NCBI RefSeq assembly: GCF_029953595.1
Contig: NZ_CP124535.1
Span: forward strand, 1,520,001-1,584,000
Origin: Fuscovulum ytuae
Lineage (GTDB): Bacteria > Pseudomonadota > Alphaproteobacteria > Rhodobacterales > Rhodobacteraceae
Direction of reading: 5' to 3'
DNA length: 64,000 bases
The notes beneath the pieces were generated by a model that ran no database searches, had not been told where the DNA came from, and was given only the letters and a program-made list of their open reading frames with translations. Both the position numbers and the translations under genes were made by a program. Of the stretch, positions 1 to 11,253 are shown in pieces; the first letter of the stretch is position 1; each line of letters opens with the position of its first letter.

Positions 1-695
1 TGGCCGGGTCAGTCGGCCCGACGGGCGAGATTTTCGAGCCGATGGGCACCCTGACCCACAAGGATGCGGTCGAAATCTTCCATGAACAGATGGAGGGGAT
101 GAAGGAGGGCGGCGTTGACGTCCTGTGGATCGAGACGATCTCGGCCCCGGAAGAATACCGCGCGGCGGCAGAGGCAGCGAAATTGGCAGGCCTGCCTTGG
201 TGCGGGACCATGAGCTTTGATACCGCCGGGCGGACGATGATGGGTGTCACCTCTTCGGCGCTGGCCGAACTGGTGGAAAAGCTGCCCAATCCGCCCATCG
301 CCTTTGGCGCGAATTGCGGGGTGGGGGCGTCCGATCTGATGCGCACGGTTCTGGGCTTTGCCTCGACCGGGACGGAACGGCCCATCATCGCCAAGGGGAA
401 TGCAGGCATTCCGAAGTATCACGATGGCCATATCCATTACGATGGCACGCCGGAATTGATGGCCGAATATGCAGTTCTGGCCCGTGACGCAGGCGTGCGG
501 ATCATCGGGGGATGCTGCGGCACGATGCCCGAACATCTGCGCGCCATGCGTGCCGCATTGGAAAGCCGCCCGAAAGGCCCGCGCCCAACGTTGGAGACGA
601 TCAGCGAAGCCTTGGGTGGCTTCTCTTCGGCCTCGGACGGCACGGGCGATGATGCGGGCGCGCCGCGCCGCGAACGGCGGGGGCGGCGCGGCTGA
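1..695 (+). CDS. bmt: Betaine--homocysteine S-methyltransferase (3' part)
   Basis: Transfers a methyl group, probably from glycine betaine, to homocysteine to give methionine in the cytoplasm. The frame is open from the first base of the window, so the N-terminus lies outside; 230 residues are visible. The homocysteine S-methyltransferase (TIM barrel) signature is clear: a GSVGPTG loop at the start, the GANCG segment, and the terminal IIGGCCGT motif, which together supply the three zinc-binding cysteines. A poorly conserved arginine- and glycine-rich tail follows. The choline-to-betaine genes at 17-25 kb give a possible methyl donor, so the betaine-specific assignment is favoured over a generic homocysteine methyltransferase, but the donor cannot be proven from sequence. 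Confidence 0.85.
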   Translation, partial: AGSVGPTGEIFEPMGTLTHKDAVEIFHEQMEGMKEGGVDVLWIETISAPEEYRAAAEAAKLAGLPWCGTMSFDTAGRTMMGVTSSALAELVEKLPNPPIAFGANCGVGASDLMRTVLGFASTGTERPIIAKGNAGIPKYHDGHIHYDGTPELMAEYAVLARDAGVRIIGGCCGTMPEHLRAMRAALESRPKGPRPTLETISEALGGFSSASDGTGDDAGAPRRERRGRRG

Positions 696-776
696 GGCCG
701 CGCCAAAACCGCCCTTGCGCCCTGCCCCGCCCTGCCCTAAGACGCCCGCGGAATTCGGGCCTTGCGGGGGGGATGC

Positions 777-2036
777 ATGCCGCTTCTCGTGATGAAATTC
801 GGGGGCACCTCGGTGGCCGATCTTGCGCGCATCGAGAATGCCGCGAAGAAGGTTCAGAAAGAGGTGGAACGCGGCTATGACGTGATCGTCATCGTCAGCG
901 CCATGTCCGGCGAAACCAACAAGCTTGTGGGTTACGTCGAAGGCACCTCCAAACTCTATGACGCCCGGGAATATGATGCCGTCGTCGCATCAGGCGAGAA
1001 TGTGACCGCCGGGTTGATGGCGCTGCGTCTGCAAGAGATGGGCATTCCCGCTCGGTCCTGGCAGGGCTGGCAGGTACCGATCCAGACGACGGCGCAGCAT
1101 GGATCTGCCCGGTTCGTGGATATCCCGCGCGCCAATATCGATGCGAAATTCGCCGAAGGCTTCAAGGTTGCTGTGGTGGCGGGCTTTCAGGGCGTAAGCC
1201 CAGAGGGCCGTATCACCACCCTTGGCCGTGGCGGCAGCGACACCACTGCTGTGGCCTTTGCCGCAGCCTTTGGGGCGGAACGCTGCGATATCTATACCGA
1301 TGTGGATGGCGTCTATACCACCGATCCACGCGTGTCATCCAAGGCGCGCAAACTGGAAAAGATCGCTTTTGAGGAAATGCTGGAACTGGCCTCGCTTGGG
1401 GCCAAGGTGCTGCAGACCCGGTCGGTTGAACTGGCCATGCGCTACAAGGTGCGGCTGCGCGTCCTGTCCTCTTTTGAAGATACCGACGAAACGTCCGGCA
1501 CCCTTGTGTGCGACGAGGAGGAAATCATGGAATCGAAAGTTGTCTCTGGCATCGCCTTTTCGCGCGAAGAAGCCAAGATCACCCTCTTTACCATCGAGGA
1601 CCGCCCCGGCGTCGCCTCGGCCATCTTCGGCCCCTTGGCCGATGCGGGGGTGAATGTGGACATGATCGTCCAGAACATTTCCGAAAAGGACTATGACGAC
1701 GCCCATCCCGGCGCTGTGACGGATATGACCTTTTCCTGCCCGATCAATCAGGTCGAGCGTGCCAAGAAGGCGATGGAAGACGCCAAGCTTGCGGGCAAGA
1801 TCGGTTATGATGAGTTAATCGTCGATACCGACGTGGCCAAGGTTTCGGTCGTGGGGATCGGCATGCGGTCCCATGCCGGGGTTGCGGCCAAAATGTTCAA
1901 CGCGCTGGCCGCCGAAGGGATCAATATCAAGGTGATCTCGACATCGGAGATCAAAATCTCTGTCCTGATTGACCGGAAATACATGGAATTGGCGGTGCAG
2001 GCGCTGCATGACGCGTTTGAACTGGAAAAGGCCTGA
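777..2036 (+). CDS. lysC: Aspartate kinase
   Basis: Phosphorylates aspartate, the first step towards lysine, threonine and methionine. The 419-residue protein starts MPLLVMKFGGTSVA, with the KFGGTS nucleotide-binding motif at residues 7-12, a kinase domain to about 250 and two C-terminal ACT domains that normally bind the feedback inhibitors lysine and threonine. ATG at 777 is preferred over an upstream in-frame TTG at 762 because the family begins here and a G-rich ribosome-binding site precedes it. Length is normal. ptsP follows after 146 bp, an arrangement common in alphaproteobacteria; a hairpin terminator in that gap suggests at least partly separate transcription. Confidence 0.96.
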   Translation: MPLLVMKFGGTSVADLARIENAAKKVQKEVERGYDVIVIVSAMSGETNKLVGYVEGTSKLYDAREYDAVVASGENVTAGLMALRLQEMGIPARSWQGWQVPIQTTAQHGSARFVDIPRANIDAKFAEGFKVAVVAGFQGVSPEGRITTLGRGGSDTTAVAFAAAFGAERCDIYTDVDGVYTTDPRVSSKARKLEKIAFEEMLELASLGAKVLQTRSVELAMRYKVRLRVLSSFEDTDETSGTLVCDEEEIMESKVVSGIAFSREEAKITLFTIEDRPGVASAIFGPLADAGVNVDMIVQNISEKDYDDAHPGAVTDMTFSCPINQVERAKKAMEDAKLAGKIGYDELIVDTDVAKVSVVGIGMRSHAGVAAKMFNALAAEGINIKVISTSEIKISVLIDRKYMELAVQALHDAFELEKA

Positions 2037-2069
2037 GCTTTTTTCGGCAAAATTCGTCGAAGACATTTG

Positions 2070-2097
2070 CCCTCTCCCATTGGGAGAGGGTTTCTTT
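2070..2097 (+). terminator. Intrinsic terminator after lysC
   Basis: CCCTCTCCC and GGGAGAGGG form a perfect stem with a three-base loop, followed by TTTCTTT. It lies 34 bp after the lysC stop and before ptsP. Confidence 0.85.
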
Positions 2098-2182
2098 ATG
2101 ACCAAGGCCCTGCGCCTGACGACAGGGGTTCCGCAGGCCCCGGACCTGTGGTCTAAAGACGCCGACGGGGACAAGAAAAACC

Positions 2183-4426
2183 ATGCCGGAACGGACCGAA
2201 AGCGAAAGCCGCAAGCTGTTGCGCCGGTTGCGCGATACGCTCGCCACCACCGGTGGCGGACAGGATCGGCTGGACCGCATCACCCATCTGATCGCGGATT
2301 CGATGGGGACCGAGGTGTGTTCCATCTACCTTTTCCGCGATGCCGATACGCTGGAGCTTTGTGCCACCGAAGGGCTTAAGGCAGAGGCTGTTCACCAGAC
2401 ACGGATGAAGCTGGGCGAAGGTCTTGTCGGCCGTGTCGCCCGCTCGGGCCTGCCTGTGAACACGGCCAATGCGCCACAGGAAAAGGGCTTCCGCTACATG
2501 CCGGAAACGGGGGAGGAGATTTATTCCTCGTTCCTGGGCGTGCCGATCCAGAGGGTGGGCGAAAAGCTGGGCGTGCTGGTCGTCCAGTCCCGCACCGCGC
2601 GCGAGTTTTCGGAAGATGAAATCTACGCGCTGGAAGTCGTGGCCATGGTTCTGGCCGAGATGACCGAACTTGGCGTCTTTGCAGGTGACGGCGACGGTCT
2701 TCGGGCACTGCACAAGCAATCTGTGATGATCCGTGGCGGCACCGGGCAGGAAGGCGCAGCGGAGGGGCGCGTCTGGCTGCACGAGCCGCGCGTCGTGGTG
2801 ACGAACCCCGTGGCCGACGATCCCTTGACCGAGATCGAGCGTATCCGCGAGGCGGTGGGCAAGCTGCGCGTGTCGGTCGATGACCTTCTGTCGGCGGAAA
2901 GCCTTGATAAGGATCAGAAGGCCGTGCTTGAGGCCTATCGGATGTTTGCCAATTCGCGCGGTTGGCTGAAGCGGATGGAGGATGACATCGCGCGGGGACT
3001 TTCGGCCGAAGCTGCGGTGGAGAAGGAGCAATCCGCCACCCGCGCCCGGCTGGAACAGGTACCGGATGCCTATTTGCGCGAACGTCTGCACGATCTGGAT
3101 GACCTGTCCAACCGTTTGTTGCGCATCCTGACCGGGCAAGGCGCGGATACGGGTGCGACGATGCCGGAGAACCCGATCCTTGTGGCCCGGAATATCGGAC
3201 CTGCGGAACTCTTGGATTACGGGCGCAAGTTAAAGGGCGTCGTGCTGGAGGAAGGCTCTGTCGGGTCGCATGCCGCCATCGTGGCGCGTGCCTTGGCTAT
3301 TCCCCTTGTCATCCACGCCGACCGTATCGTGACCGAGGCGCTGAACGGCGACCAGATTTTGGTCGATGGCGATCAAGGGATCGTCCATCTGCGGCCAGAG
3401 GAAACCGTGGCGCGGGCCTTCCGCGACAAGATCGCCATGCAGGCCGCCGCGCAGCAGCGTTATGCGTCCTTGCGGGGGCTGCCCGCGCAGTCAAAATGCG
3501 GAACCGTCACAACGCTGATGATGAATGCCGGGCTGATGGCTGATCTGCCCAGCCTTGATGGATCGGGTGCCGAAGGCGTGGGCCTGTTTCGCACCGAACT
3601 GCAATTCCTTGTCCGCAACAAGATGCCCCAACGGGCCGAATTGGCCGCGCTTTATGCCCGCGTGATGGATGCCGCGCATGGCAAGCGGGTGGCCTTCCGC
3701 ACGTTGGATATCGGGTCGGACAAGGTGCTGCCGTATATGAAGCCGCAGGATGAGCCGAACCCTGCAATGGGGTGGCGGGCGATCCGCGTGGGGTTGGACA
3801 AGCCCGGTGTCTTGCGGATGCAGTTGCAGGCGCTGATCCGGGCGTCGAAGGGGCGCGCCCTGACTGTTATGTTCCCCTTCATTACCGAACTTTCGGAGTT
3901 CACCACCGCCCGCGGTCAGGTCCTGCACGAGCTAGAGCGAGAAAAAGCGCTTGGCCACACGATCCCCGCGCGGGTCGAGATCGGCGCCATGCTGGAAACC
4001 CCCAGCCTTGCCTATGCGCCGCGTGCCTTTTTCGAATTGACGGATTTTGTTTCGATCGGGGGCAACGATCTGAAACAGTTCTTCTTCGCCGCCGACCGCG
4101 AGAATGAACGGGTGCGCCGGCGCTATGACACGCTGAACGTATCTTTTCTGAACTTCCTTTCCCAGATCATCGCCCGTTGCGCCGAAACGGGGACGCCGCT
4201 TTCCTTCTGTGGCGAGGATGCGGGCCGTCCTGTCGAGGCGCTGGCCTTCGCCGCGCTGGGGCTGCGGGCGCTGTCAATGCGGCCTGCCTCTATCGGCCCG
4301 GTCAAGGCGCTGCTGCGGCGGGTAGACCTTGCCGAGGCGCGCGCCGTCATCGACCGGGCCATAGCAGAGGGCGCGGAAAGCGTGCGCCCTGCGCTCATGG
4401 CATGGCTGGCGGACCAGCCGGAATAG
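2183..4426 (+). CDS. ptsP: Phosphoenolpyruvate-protein phosphotransferase, nitrogen PTS enzyme I
   Basis: Enzyme I of the regulatory nitrogen phosphotransferase system: it takes phosphate from PEP and passes it to NPr, then to PtsN. The 747-residue protein has an N-terminal GAF domain (about 20-165), the HPr-binding helical part, the swivelling phosphohistidine domain with active-site His363 in a GSHAAIVAR motif, and the PEP-binding TIM barrel with the catalytic Cys676 in FCGEDAGRP. The GAF domain distinguishes it from the sugar-PTS PtsI. The neighbour lysC is the usual one. Its stop codon is only three bases from the converging methylmalonyl-CoA mutase gene, with no terminator between them. 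Confidence 0.95.
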   Translation: MPERTESESRKLLRRLRDTLATTGGGQDRLDRITHLIADSMGTEVCSIYLFRDADTLELCATEGLKAEAVHQTRMKLGEGLVGRVARSGLPVNTANAPQEKGFRYMPETGEEIYSSFLGVPIQRVGEKLGVLVVQSRTAREFSEDEIYALEVVAMVLAEMTELGVFAGDGDGLRALHKQSVMIRGGTGQEGAAEGRVWLHEPRVVVTNPVADDPLTEIERIREAVGKLRVSVDDLLSAESLDKDQKAVLEAYRMFANSRGWLKRMEDDIARGLSAEAAVEKEQSATRARLEQVPDAYLRERLHDLDDLSNRLLRILTGQGADTGATMPENPILVARNIGPAELLDYGRKLKGVVLEEGSVGSHAAIVARALAIPLVIHADRIVTEALNGDQILVDGDQGIVHLRPEETVARAFRDKIAMQAAAQQRYASLRGLPAQSKCGTVTTLMMNAGLMADLPSLDGSGAEGVGLFRTELQFLVRNKMPQRAELAALYARVMDAAHGKRVAFRTLDIGSDKVLPYMKPQDEPNPAMGWRAIRVGLDKPGVLRMQLQALIRASKGRALTVMFPFITELSEFTTARGQVLHELEREKALGHTIPARVEIGAMLETPSLAYAPRAFFELTDFVSIGGNDLKQFFFAADRENERVRRRYDTLNVSFLNFLSQIIARCAETGTPLSFCGEDAGRPVEALAFAALGLRALSMRPASIGPVKALLRRVDLAEARAVIDRAIAEGAESVRPALMAWLADQPE

Positions 4427-4429
4427 GCC

Positions 4430-6559
4430 CTAGCTCCGCGCCGACCGGATCAGATCAAGGATGCGGCGTGCCGCTTCGGGGATGTTGGTGCCGGGGCCGA
4501 AGATCGCCTTGACGCCGCTATCATAGAGGAACTGATAATCCTGCTGCGGGATCACGCCGCCGCAGATGACAAGGATATCCTCTGCCCCCGCATCCTTCAG
4601 CGCCTGCACCAGTTTGGGCGCAAGCGTCTTGTGCCCTGCCGCCTGCGAGGAAATGCCCACCACATGCACGTCATTGTCGATGGCGTCCTGCGCGGCCTCT
4701 TCCGGCGTCTGGAACAGGGGGCCCACATCCACGTCGAAACCGATATCGGCAAAAGCCGTGGCGATGACCTTCGCGCCCCGGTCATGGCCATCCTGCCCCA
4801 TCTTCACGACCAGCATCCGGGGGCGTCGACCTTCCGCCTCGGCAAAAGCCTCCACGTCCTTCTGGATGCGGGCAAAGCCTTCGTCGCCTTCATAGGCCGA
4901 CCCATAGACCCCGGCCAGCGTCTTCACCTCGGCCCGATGCCGCCCGAACACCTTTTCCATCGCGTCCGAAATCTCCCCGACCGTGGCCCGTGCACGAGCC
5001 GCCTCTACCGCTGCCTCAAGCAGATTGCCGCCCTCACCCGCGCGGCGGGTCAGTTCGGCCAAGGCCGCCTGCGCGCGACCCTCATCCCGCGCGGCACGGG
5101 TGGCCTGCAACCGCGCCACCTGCGCCTCGCGCACCGCCATGTTGTCGATGTCGAGGATGTCGATCGGCTCTTCCTTGTCCTTGCGATATTTGTTCACGCC
5201 GACGATGACCTCTTCGCCGCGGTCGATCATCGCCTGCCGACGGGCGGCGGATTCTTCGATCCGAAGCTTGGGCATGCCCGTGGCGACGGCCTTGGTCATG
5301 CCACCCATCGCCTCGACCTCTTCCATCAGCTTCCACGCCTCATCGGCAAGCTGGGCGGTCAGTGCCTCAACGTAATAGGACCCGGCCAGCGGGTCGATGA
5401 CCTTGGTCACCCCCGTCTCTTCCTGAAGGATAAGCTGGGTGTTGCGCGCGATGCGGGCGCTGAACTCCGTCGGGAGGGCAATCGCCTCATCCAGCGCATT
5501 GGTGTGCAGGGATTGGGTGCCGCCCAGCACCGCCGCCATCGCCTCATATGCCGTGCGGATGACGTTGTTATAGGGGTCCTGCTCCTGCAAGGACACGCCC
5601 GAGGTCTGGCAATGGGTGCGCAGCATGAGGGAGGAGGCCTTTTTCGCGCCGAACCCTTCCATGATCCGGTGCCACAGCATCCGCGCCGCGCGGAGCTTCG
5701 CGGCCTCCATGAAGAAGTTCATCCCGATGGCGAAAAAGAACGAGAGTCGCCCGGCGAAATCGTCCACATCCATCCCCCGCGCCAGCGCAGCGCGCACATA
5801 TTCGCGCCCATCGGCCAGCGTGAAGGCCAGTTCCTGCACGAGGTTCGCCCCCGCCTCTTGCATGTGATAGCCAGAAATGGAGATGGAGTTGAACTTCGGC
5901 ATCTCTTTCGAGGTGAATTCAATGATATCCGCGATGATCCGCATCGAAGGTTCGGGCGGATAGATATAGGTGTTGCGGACCATGAACTCTTTTAGGATGT
6001 CGTTCTGGATGGTCCCCGACAGGGCCGCGCGGGACACGCCCTGCTCTTCCCCGGTGACAATGAAATTCGCAAGGATCGGGATGACCGCGCCGTTCATCGT
6101 CATCGACACGCTGACCTTTTCCAACGGGATGCCGTCGAAGAGGACCTTCATATCCTCGACGCTGTCGATGGCGACGCCCGCCTTGCCCACATCGCCCACT
6201 ACGCGGGGATGATCGCTGTCATAGCCGCGATGGGTGGCCAGATCGAAGGCCACTGAGACGCCCTGTTGGCCTGCCGCCAGTGCCTTGCGGTAGAAGTTGT
6301 TGCTCTCTTCCGCCGTGGAAAACCCGGCATATTGCCGGATCGTCCAGGGGCGGCCCGCATACATCGTGGCGCGCACCCCGCGCGTATAGGGCGCAAGGCC
6401 CGGCAATTCGCCCATTTGCGGCAGCCCGGCCACATCGGCGGCGGTATAAAGCGGCTTGACCGCGATGCCTTCCAGCGTCGCCCAAGTCAGGCTTTCGGGG
6501 TCCGCCCCCTTCAACTCCTTGGCCGCCAAAGCGCGCCATTTGGACAGGTCTTCCGACAT
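4430..6559 (-). CDS. mcm: Methylmalonyl-CoA mutase (single-chain)
   Basis: Converts (R)-methylmalonyl-CoA to succinyl-CoA with adenosylcobalamin, the last step of propionyl-CoA assimilation. The 709-residue product has the substrate-binding TIM barrel (about 20-540) and a C-terminal B12-binding domain with the base-off motif QDGHDRG, where His592 would ligate cobalt. A frame open further upstream was shortened to the ATG at 6559, which gives the typical MSEDLSKW start and has a GGAAGGAAG ribosome-binding site. It lies downstream of pccA on the same strand, separated by about 670 bp that carry a gene on the other strand, so it may have its own promoter. Confidence 0.97.
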   Translation of the reverse strand: MSEDLSKWRALAAKELKGADPESLTWATLEGIAVKPLYTAADVAGLPQMGELPGLAPYTRGVRATMYAGRPWTIRQYAGFSTAEESNNFYRKALAAGQQGVSVAFDLATHRGYDSDHPRVVGDVGKAGVAIDSVEDMKVLFDGIPLEKVSVSMTMNGAVIPILANFIVTGEEQGVSRAALSGTIQNDILKEFMVRNTYIYPPEPSMRIIADIIEFTSKEMPKFNSISISGYHMQEAGANLVQELAFTLADGREYVRAALARGMDVDDFAGRLSFFFAIGMNFFMEAAKLRAARMLWHRIMEGFGAKKASSLMLRTHCQTSGVSLQEQDPYNNVIRTAYEAMAAVLGGTQSLHTNALDEAIALPTEFSARIARNTQLILQEETGVTKVIDPLAGSYYVEALTAQLADEAWKLMEEVEAMGGMTKAVATGMPKLRIEESAARRQAMIDRGEEVIVGVNKYRKDKEEPIDILDIDNMAVREAQVARLQATRAARDEGRAQAALAELTRRAGEGGNLLEAAVEAARARATVGEISDAMEKVFGRHRAEVKTLAGVYGSAYEGDEGFARIQKDVEAFAEAEGRRPRMLVVKMGQDGHDRGAKVIATAFADIGFDVDVGPLFQTPEEAAQDAIDNDVHVVGISSQAAGHKTLAPKLVQALKDAGAEDILVICGGVIPQQDYQFLYDSGVKAIFGPGTNIPEAARRILDLIRSARS

Positions 6560-6650
6560 CTTTCTTCCTTCCCTCAAGCCATCGCAGAGCGTTGGCATAT
6601 CTCTTGGGTTTTCAGGCCCCTGCCCTATATTCAGGGCAAAGGGGAACCGA

Positions 6651-7112
6651 ATGAAAACGCTCCGATCCATCCTTCTTGCGGCTCTCTTGCCGCTGGCCTC
6701 TGTAGCCTTCGCGCAGGAGGCGACTGATGCCCCGGCGGGCTTTGTCGCCAATGCGGCGGCGGATGTGGCTTTTGACGATCTGCTTTACGTCAAGCGGCCC
6801 ATTGCCGTCTTTGCCGATAGCCCGAACGACCCGAACTACATCCGGCAGATGGAACTGCTCGCCCGTGATCCCCGTGCGTTGGACAGCCGGGATGTGATCG
6901 TCGTCGTCGACACCGATCCCGATGCCCGCAGCGATTGGCGCAAAAAGCTGCGCCCGCGGGGTTTCTCGCTTGTCCTTCTGGATAAGGATTTGAAACCCGT
7001 CCTCCGCAAGCCCCTGCCGTGGGAGGTGCGCGAGATCGTCAATGCAATCGACAAGTTCCCCCTGCGCCGTCAGGAAGTGCAGCAGGGCGCGGGGCTTGGC
7101 ACCGGGGGCTAA
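6651..7112 (+). CDS. Secreted DUF4174-like protein
   Basis: A 153-residue exported protein with a clear signal peptide (MKTLRS then a hydrophobic core, cleavage near AFAQ). The remainder resembles the DUF4174 family: an N-terminal [12 protein letters not shown] strand, a [10 protein letters not shown] strand, a [10 protein letters not shown] segment and a final helix [16 protein letters not shown]. That pattern suggests a thioredoxin-like fold without a CXXC pair, but no activity is known. It is divergent from mcm (91 bp between starts) and converges on pccA. The link to propionate metabolism is positional only. Confidence 0.8.
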   Translation: MKTLRSILLAALLPLASVAFAQEATDAPAGFVANAAADVAFDDLLYVKRPIAVFADSPNDPNYIRQMELLARDPRALDSRDVIVVVDTDPDARSDWRKKLRPRGFSLVLLDKDLKPVLRKPLPWEVREIVNAIDKFPLRRQEVQQGAGLGTGG

Positions 7113-7224
7113 CCCTGGCGCATCAAGCCGCCTCACCGCCCTGCCCCTTTGGACCGCAGCACCGGGCGACAGAAGCGTTTCCGCAAAGGTAGCCGCATCA
7201 AGGGTGACTTGCCGGAGCATGGCG

Positions 7225-9228
<2,004 letters not shown>

Positions 9229-9270
9229 CTCTCTCCCCTTCCACCGCATCCGGGCCGGGATGCGGGCATG

Positions 9271-9306
9271 ACAAAGGCCACCGGGGCGGAATGCCCCGAT
9301 GGCCTT
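9271..9306 (-). terminator. Intrinsic terminator after small lipoprotein
   Basis: Read leftward, a 14-pair stem with one mismatch (AAGGCCA and CGGGGC pairing with GCCCCG and TGGCCTT) and a five-base loop is followed by TTTGTC. It separates the lipoprotein gene at 9358 from pccA. Confidence 0.7.
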
Positions 9307-9357
9307 GCGTTCGTTGTAACAGTCGTTGCGACAGGCCGCCCGCAGGCGGCCGTCAGA

Positions 9358-9570
9358 TCAGTAGCGACGGCAGGGCGGCAGACCCGGCAGGCCGCAAGAG
9401 GCCGCACCGGCAAGCGCGCCAAGGGCCGCGCCTGCGACCATGTTTTCATCCGTGGCGTCGGCGATGGCGGCACCCGCAATGGCGCCGGCCATGCCGCGCT
9501 CGGTCGGGGTGGACATGCAGCCCGAAAGGGTGGTGGTCGCAAGTGCAAGGATGACGAAATATTTACGCAT
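9358..9570 (-). CDS. Small glycine-zipper lipoprotein
   Basis: A 70-residue predicted lipoprotein. Residues 1-18 form a signal peptide ending in a lipobox LSGC (Cys18). The middle segment GMAGAIAGAAIADAT and VAGAALGALAGAA has the small-residue periodicity of glycine-zipper envelope proteins. The C-terminus CGLPGLPPCRRY has a cysteine pair that could form a disulfide. It sits between pccA and an uncharacterised gene, with its own terminator. Function unknown; membrane association is inferred from the sequence. Confidence 0.75.
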   Translation of the reverse strand: MRKYFVILALATTTLSGCMSTPTERGMAGAIAGAAIADATDENMVAGAALGALAGAASCGLPGLPPCRRY

Positions 9571-9922
9571 GGCTCGATGCCTCTCTGGGTTGTCGTTGCG
9601 GCCAAGTTTACCGCACAGCCCACATCTTGAAAGAAGAAAGCGCTTTGTTCCAGCACCGAGTTACGCTGATCGGCGGTTGTGCGCGCATGTCCCATGACCC
9701 CGGAAAGGCCCGACCCGCCCCGCAAGGGGACAGGCCGGGTAAAGGGGAAAGGGGTACAGTCACGGCAGGTTCTGCTTTCGCAGAGACGGGGCGGATGGGA
9801 CAATCGCCCCGCATAGGGGAAAGAGTGGCAATCGTCTTTCGCCCTGACAACGACTATTGCAGCGCAACGTGTCAGCTGTGCAAAACCCTGCCAGAACTTC
9901 GGGACGATCGGCGAATGCATGC
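9571..9922. other. Intergenic region, no gene supported
   Basis: This 352-bp gap between two leftward genes has short open frames on both strands, but none has a credible ribosome-binding site or a recognisable protein pattern. No strong hairpin with a T-run was seen. It presumably carries the promoter of the lipoprotein gene at 9358. Confidence 0.5.
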
Positions 9923-10339
9923 CTACCTCTCATCCTCGTCGTCGTAGTCGTCGATCAAATCATCGTCATCAAAGCCGAAATCCGGTGCGTCAGGCGCAAA
10001 GACCTCGGGGAAGGCCGCCTCGGCGCGCTTGCGGTCGATCCTGAGAAGCGCGTCGTAAGAGCAGGGATCGAACGGGTCTTCCGCAGGCACCACCTCGCGC
10101 CCGAAAAGCCAGCTTAGCCGTCCCGCATCCAGATTGCCGCGTTCGAAGGGTTCTTCCCCGAACTGCGCCCAAAGCGCCGCCATGAAGCCCTGATCGGCCA
10201 TCCGGTCGGCATGTTTGCGGTCCTTGAACCGTTCTCGGCGAACGATCTTTGTCGCCCCGTCCTTCTTGTTGGCGCGGCGGATGGTGAACTGGAAATCTGT
10301 GCCGGGAAGGCGGCCCGGAAAGCCGCGATGTTTCAGCAT
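9923..10339 (-). CDS. Hypothetical protein with acidic C-terminus
   Basis: A 138-residue soluble protein I cannot assign. The N-terminal half is basic (FTIRRANKKDG, IVRRERFKDRKHADRMADQGFMAALW); the C-terminal 20 residues are almost all Asp and Glu (FDDDDLIDDYDDEDER). There is no signal peptide or membrane segment. It lies within the pccB-pccA gene group and is read in the same direction. Charge segregation is the notable property; a structural or chaperone-like partner role would be a guess. Confidence 0.65.
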   Translation of the reverse strand: MLKHRGFPGRLPGTDFQFTIRRANKKDGATKIVRRERFKDRKHADRMADQGFMAALWAQFGEEPFERGNLDAGRLSWLFGREVVPAEDPFDPCSYDALLRIDRKRAEAAFPEVFAPDAPDFGFDDDDLIDDYDDEDER

Positions 10340-10408
10340 GGTTTGCCCCTTTCGATGCCAAGGGGCGCGTCATGGCGGATCGGCCGCCCGGCGTCAAACC
10401 AGAGGCCA

Positions 10409-10455
10409 GACAGAATAAGGGCGGGCCGAGGCGCATCCGCCCCGAAGGCCCGCCC
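10409..10455 (-). terminator. Terminator after 45-residue lipoprotein
   Basis: GGGCGGGCC at 10419-10427 pairs perfectly with GGCCCGCCC at 10447-10455, with a further inner GGCG/CGCC pairing. Read leftward the stem is followed by TTATTCTGTCT. It lies just after the stop of the small gene at 10463. Confidence 0.7.
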
Positions 10456-10462
10456 AGATTCC

Positions 10463-10600
10463 TTACTTGTATTTGCCGGTATACGTGGGCTCGACCGAAA
10501 CCGGCTCCTGAACGTAAACGACTTCTTCTTCCTTGGCGGCGCAAGCCGCGACAAAGGCGACCATGCAAAGTGCCAGCAGGGTCTTGGTGCTCTTCGACAT
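10463..10600 (-). CDS. Small lipoprotein, 45 residues
   Basis: A very short gene starting at ATG 10600 and ending TAA at 10463. It encodes a lysine-containing N-terminus, a hydrophobic stretch LLALCMVAFVAAC with a lipobox ending in Cys20, then AAKEEEVVYVQEPVSVEPTYTGKYK. That is a textbook lipoprotein signal with a short acidic, proline- and tyrosine-containing mature part. A terminator follows immediately. Comparable tiny lipoproteins occur in other Rhodobacteraceae as I recall, but no function is known. It lies between pccB and pccA. Confidence 0.75.
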   Translation of the reverse strand: MSKSTKTLLALCMVAFVAACAAKEEEVVYVQEPVSVEPTYTGKYK

Positions 10601-10814
10601 CCTCTACTCCTATGTTCTTGGAGGGTCGGGTCGGACGACAAGCCGTCCGCCCGCCCTCGATGCGAGGCATAGGCCGCTTGGGTTCGGCCTGATGGCACCT
10701 TAGCGGAAAAAACCGATAAAGGACACGCAGACCAAGCCAAGTTGTCGGCCTGTGGCACAGCTACATCAGGCAAGGCCAAGCCGGCAAGAGTCTTGAAGGC
10801 GGCATAGGCGGACA

Positions 10815-11246
10815 TCAGAACATCTCCCATTGGCACGCGCCGTCTTCGATCCGGAAGGACTCGAAGTACTGCACCGCATCCGGGGCCGCCTCACCAAAGG
10901 GCACAGGCACGTCAGAAATTGAGATGACGATCTGCGCCGGTTTCGGCCCGAACTCTGCCACCCGCGGCAGGGCAAAGCTGTCGCAAAGCTGCTGAAGGTC
11001 CTCGCTCGCCGCCTCGAAACCCAAACCGCCCCCCGGCGCGACGGCCTCTGAGACAAAGCGAAACCGCAGCGTCATCCCCTCGGGCCCCGGTACGTTCCAG
11101 ATCACGTCCTGCAGCACCGCCTCATGCCCCGATTGCAGGGTCACGACGACACCCGCCCCCTCCATGACCTGCGGTCCCTCTTGCGCAAGGGACGGCAGCG
11201 CCAAAAGCGCAGCACAGGCCAAGGTCAGGAGCGGGCGGTGCATCAT
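10815..11246 (-). CDS. Uncharacterised exported protein (DUF6497-like)
   Basis: A 143-residue secreted protein. The start ATG at 11246 gives a signal peptide (MMHRPLLTLACAALLALPSLAQ); the upstream extension of the frame overlaps pccB and is not used. The mature part has a strand pattern around VVVTLQSGHEAVLQDVIWNVPGPEGMTLRFRFVSE and two conserved-looking cysteines (QLCDSFALP, DGACQWEMF). It begins 7 bp after the pccB stop, so the two are probably co-transcribed. From memory it resembles the DUF6497 family of Rhodobacteraceae; no function is established. Confidence 0.75.
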   Translation of the reverse strand: MMHRPLLTLACAALLALPSLAQEGPQVMEGAGVVVTLQSGHEAVLQDVIWNVPGPEGMTLRFRFVSEAVAPGGGLGFEAASEDLQQLCDSFALPRVAEFGPKPAQIVISISDVPVPFGEAAPDAVQYFESFRIEDGACQWEMF

Positions 11247-11253
11247 CTGGCCT

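Noticed and set aside
6560-6751. N-terminal extension of methylmalonyl-CoA mutase
   Set aside because: The extra residues are not family-like and overlap the divergent gene at 6651; GGAAGGAAG precedes ATG 6559.
9627-9947. Plus-strand open frame of 106 codons in the 9.6-9.9 kb gap
   Set aside because: No ribosome-binding site or protein-like pattern; it ends inside the reverse complement of an acidic gene tail (serine run).
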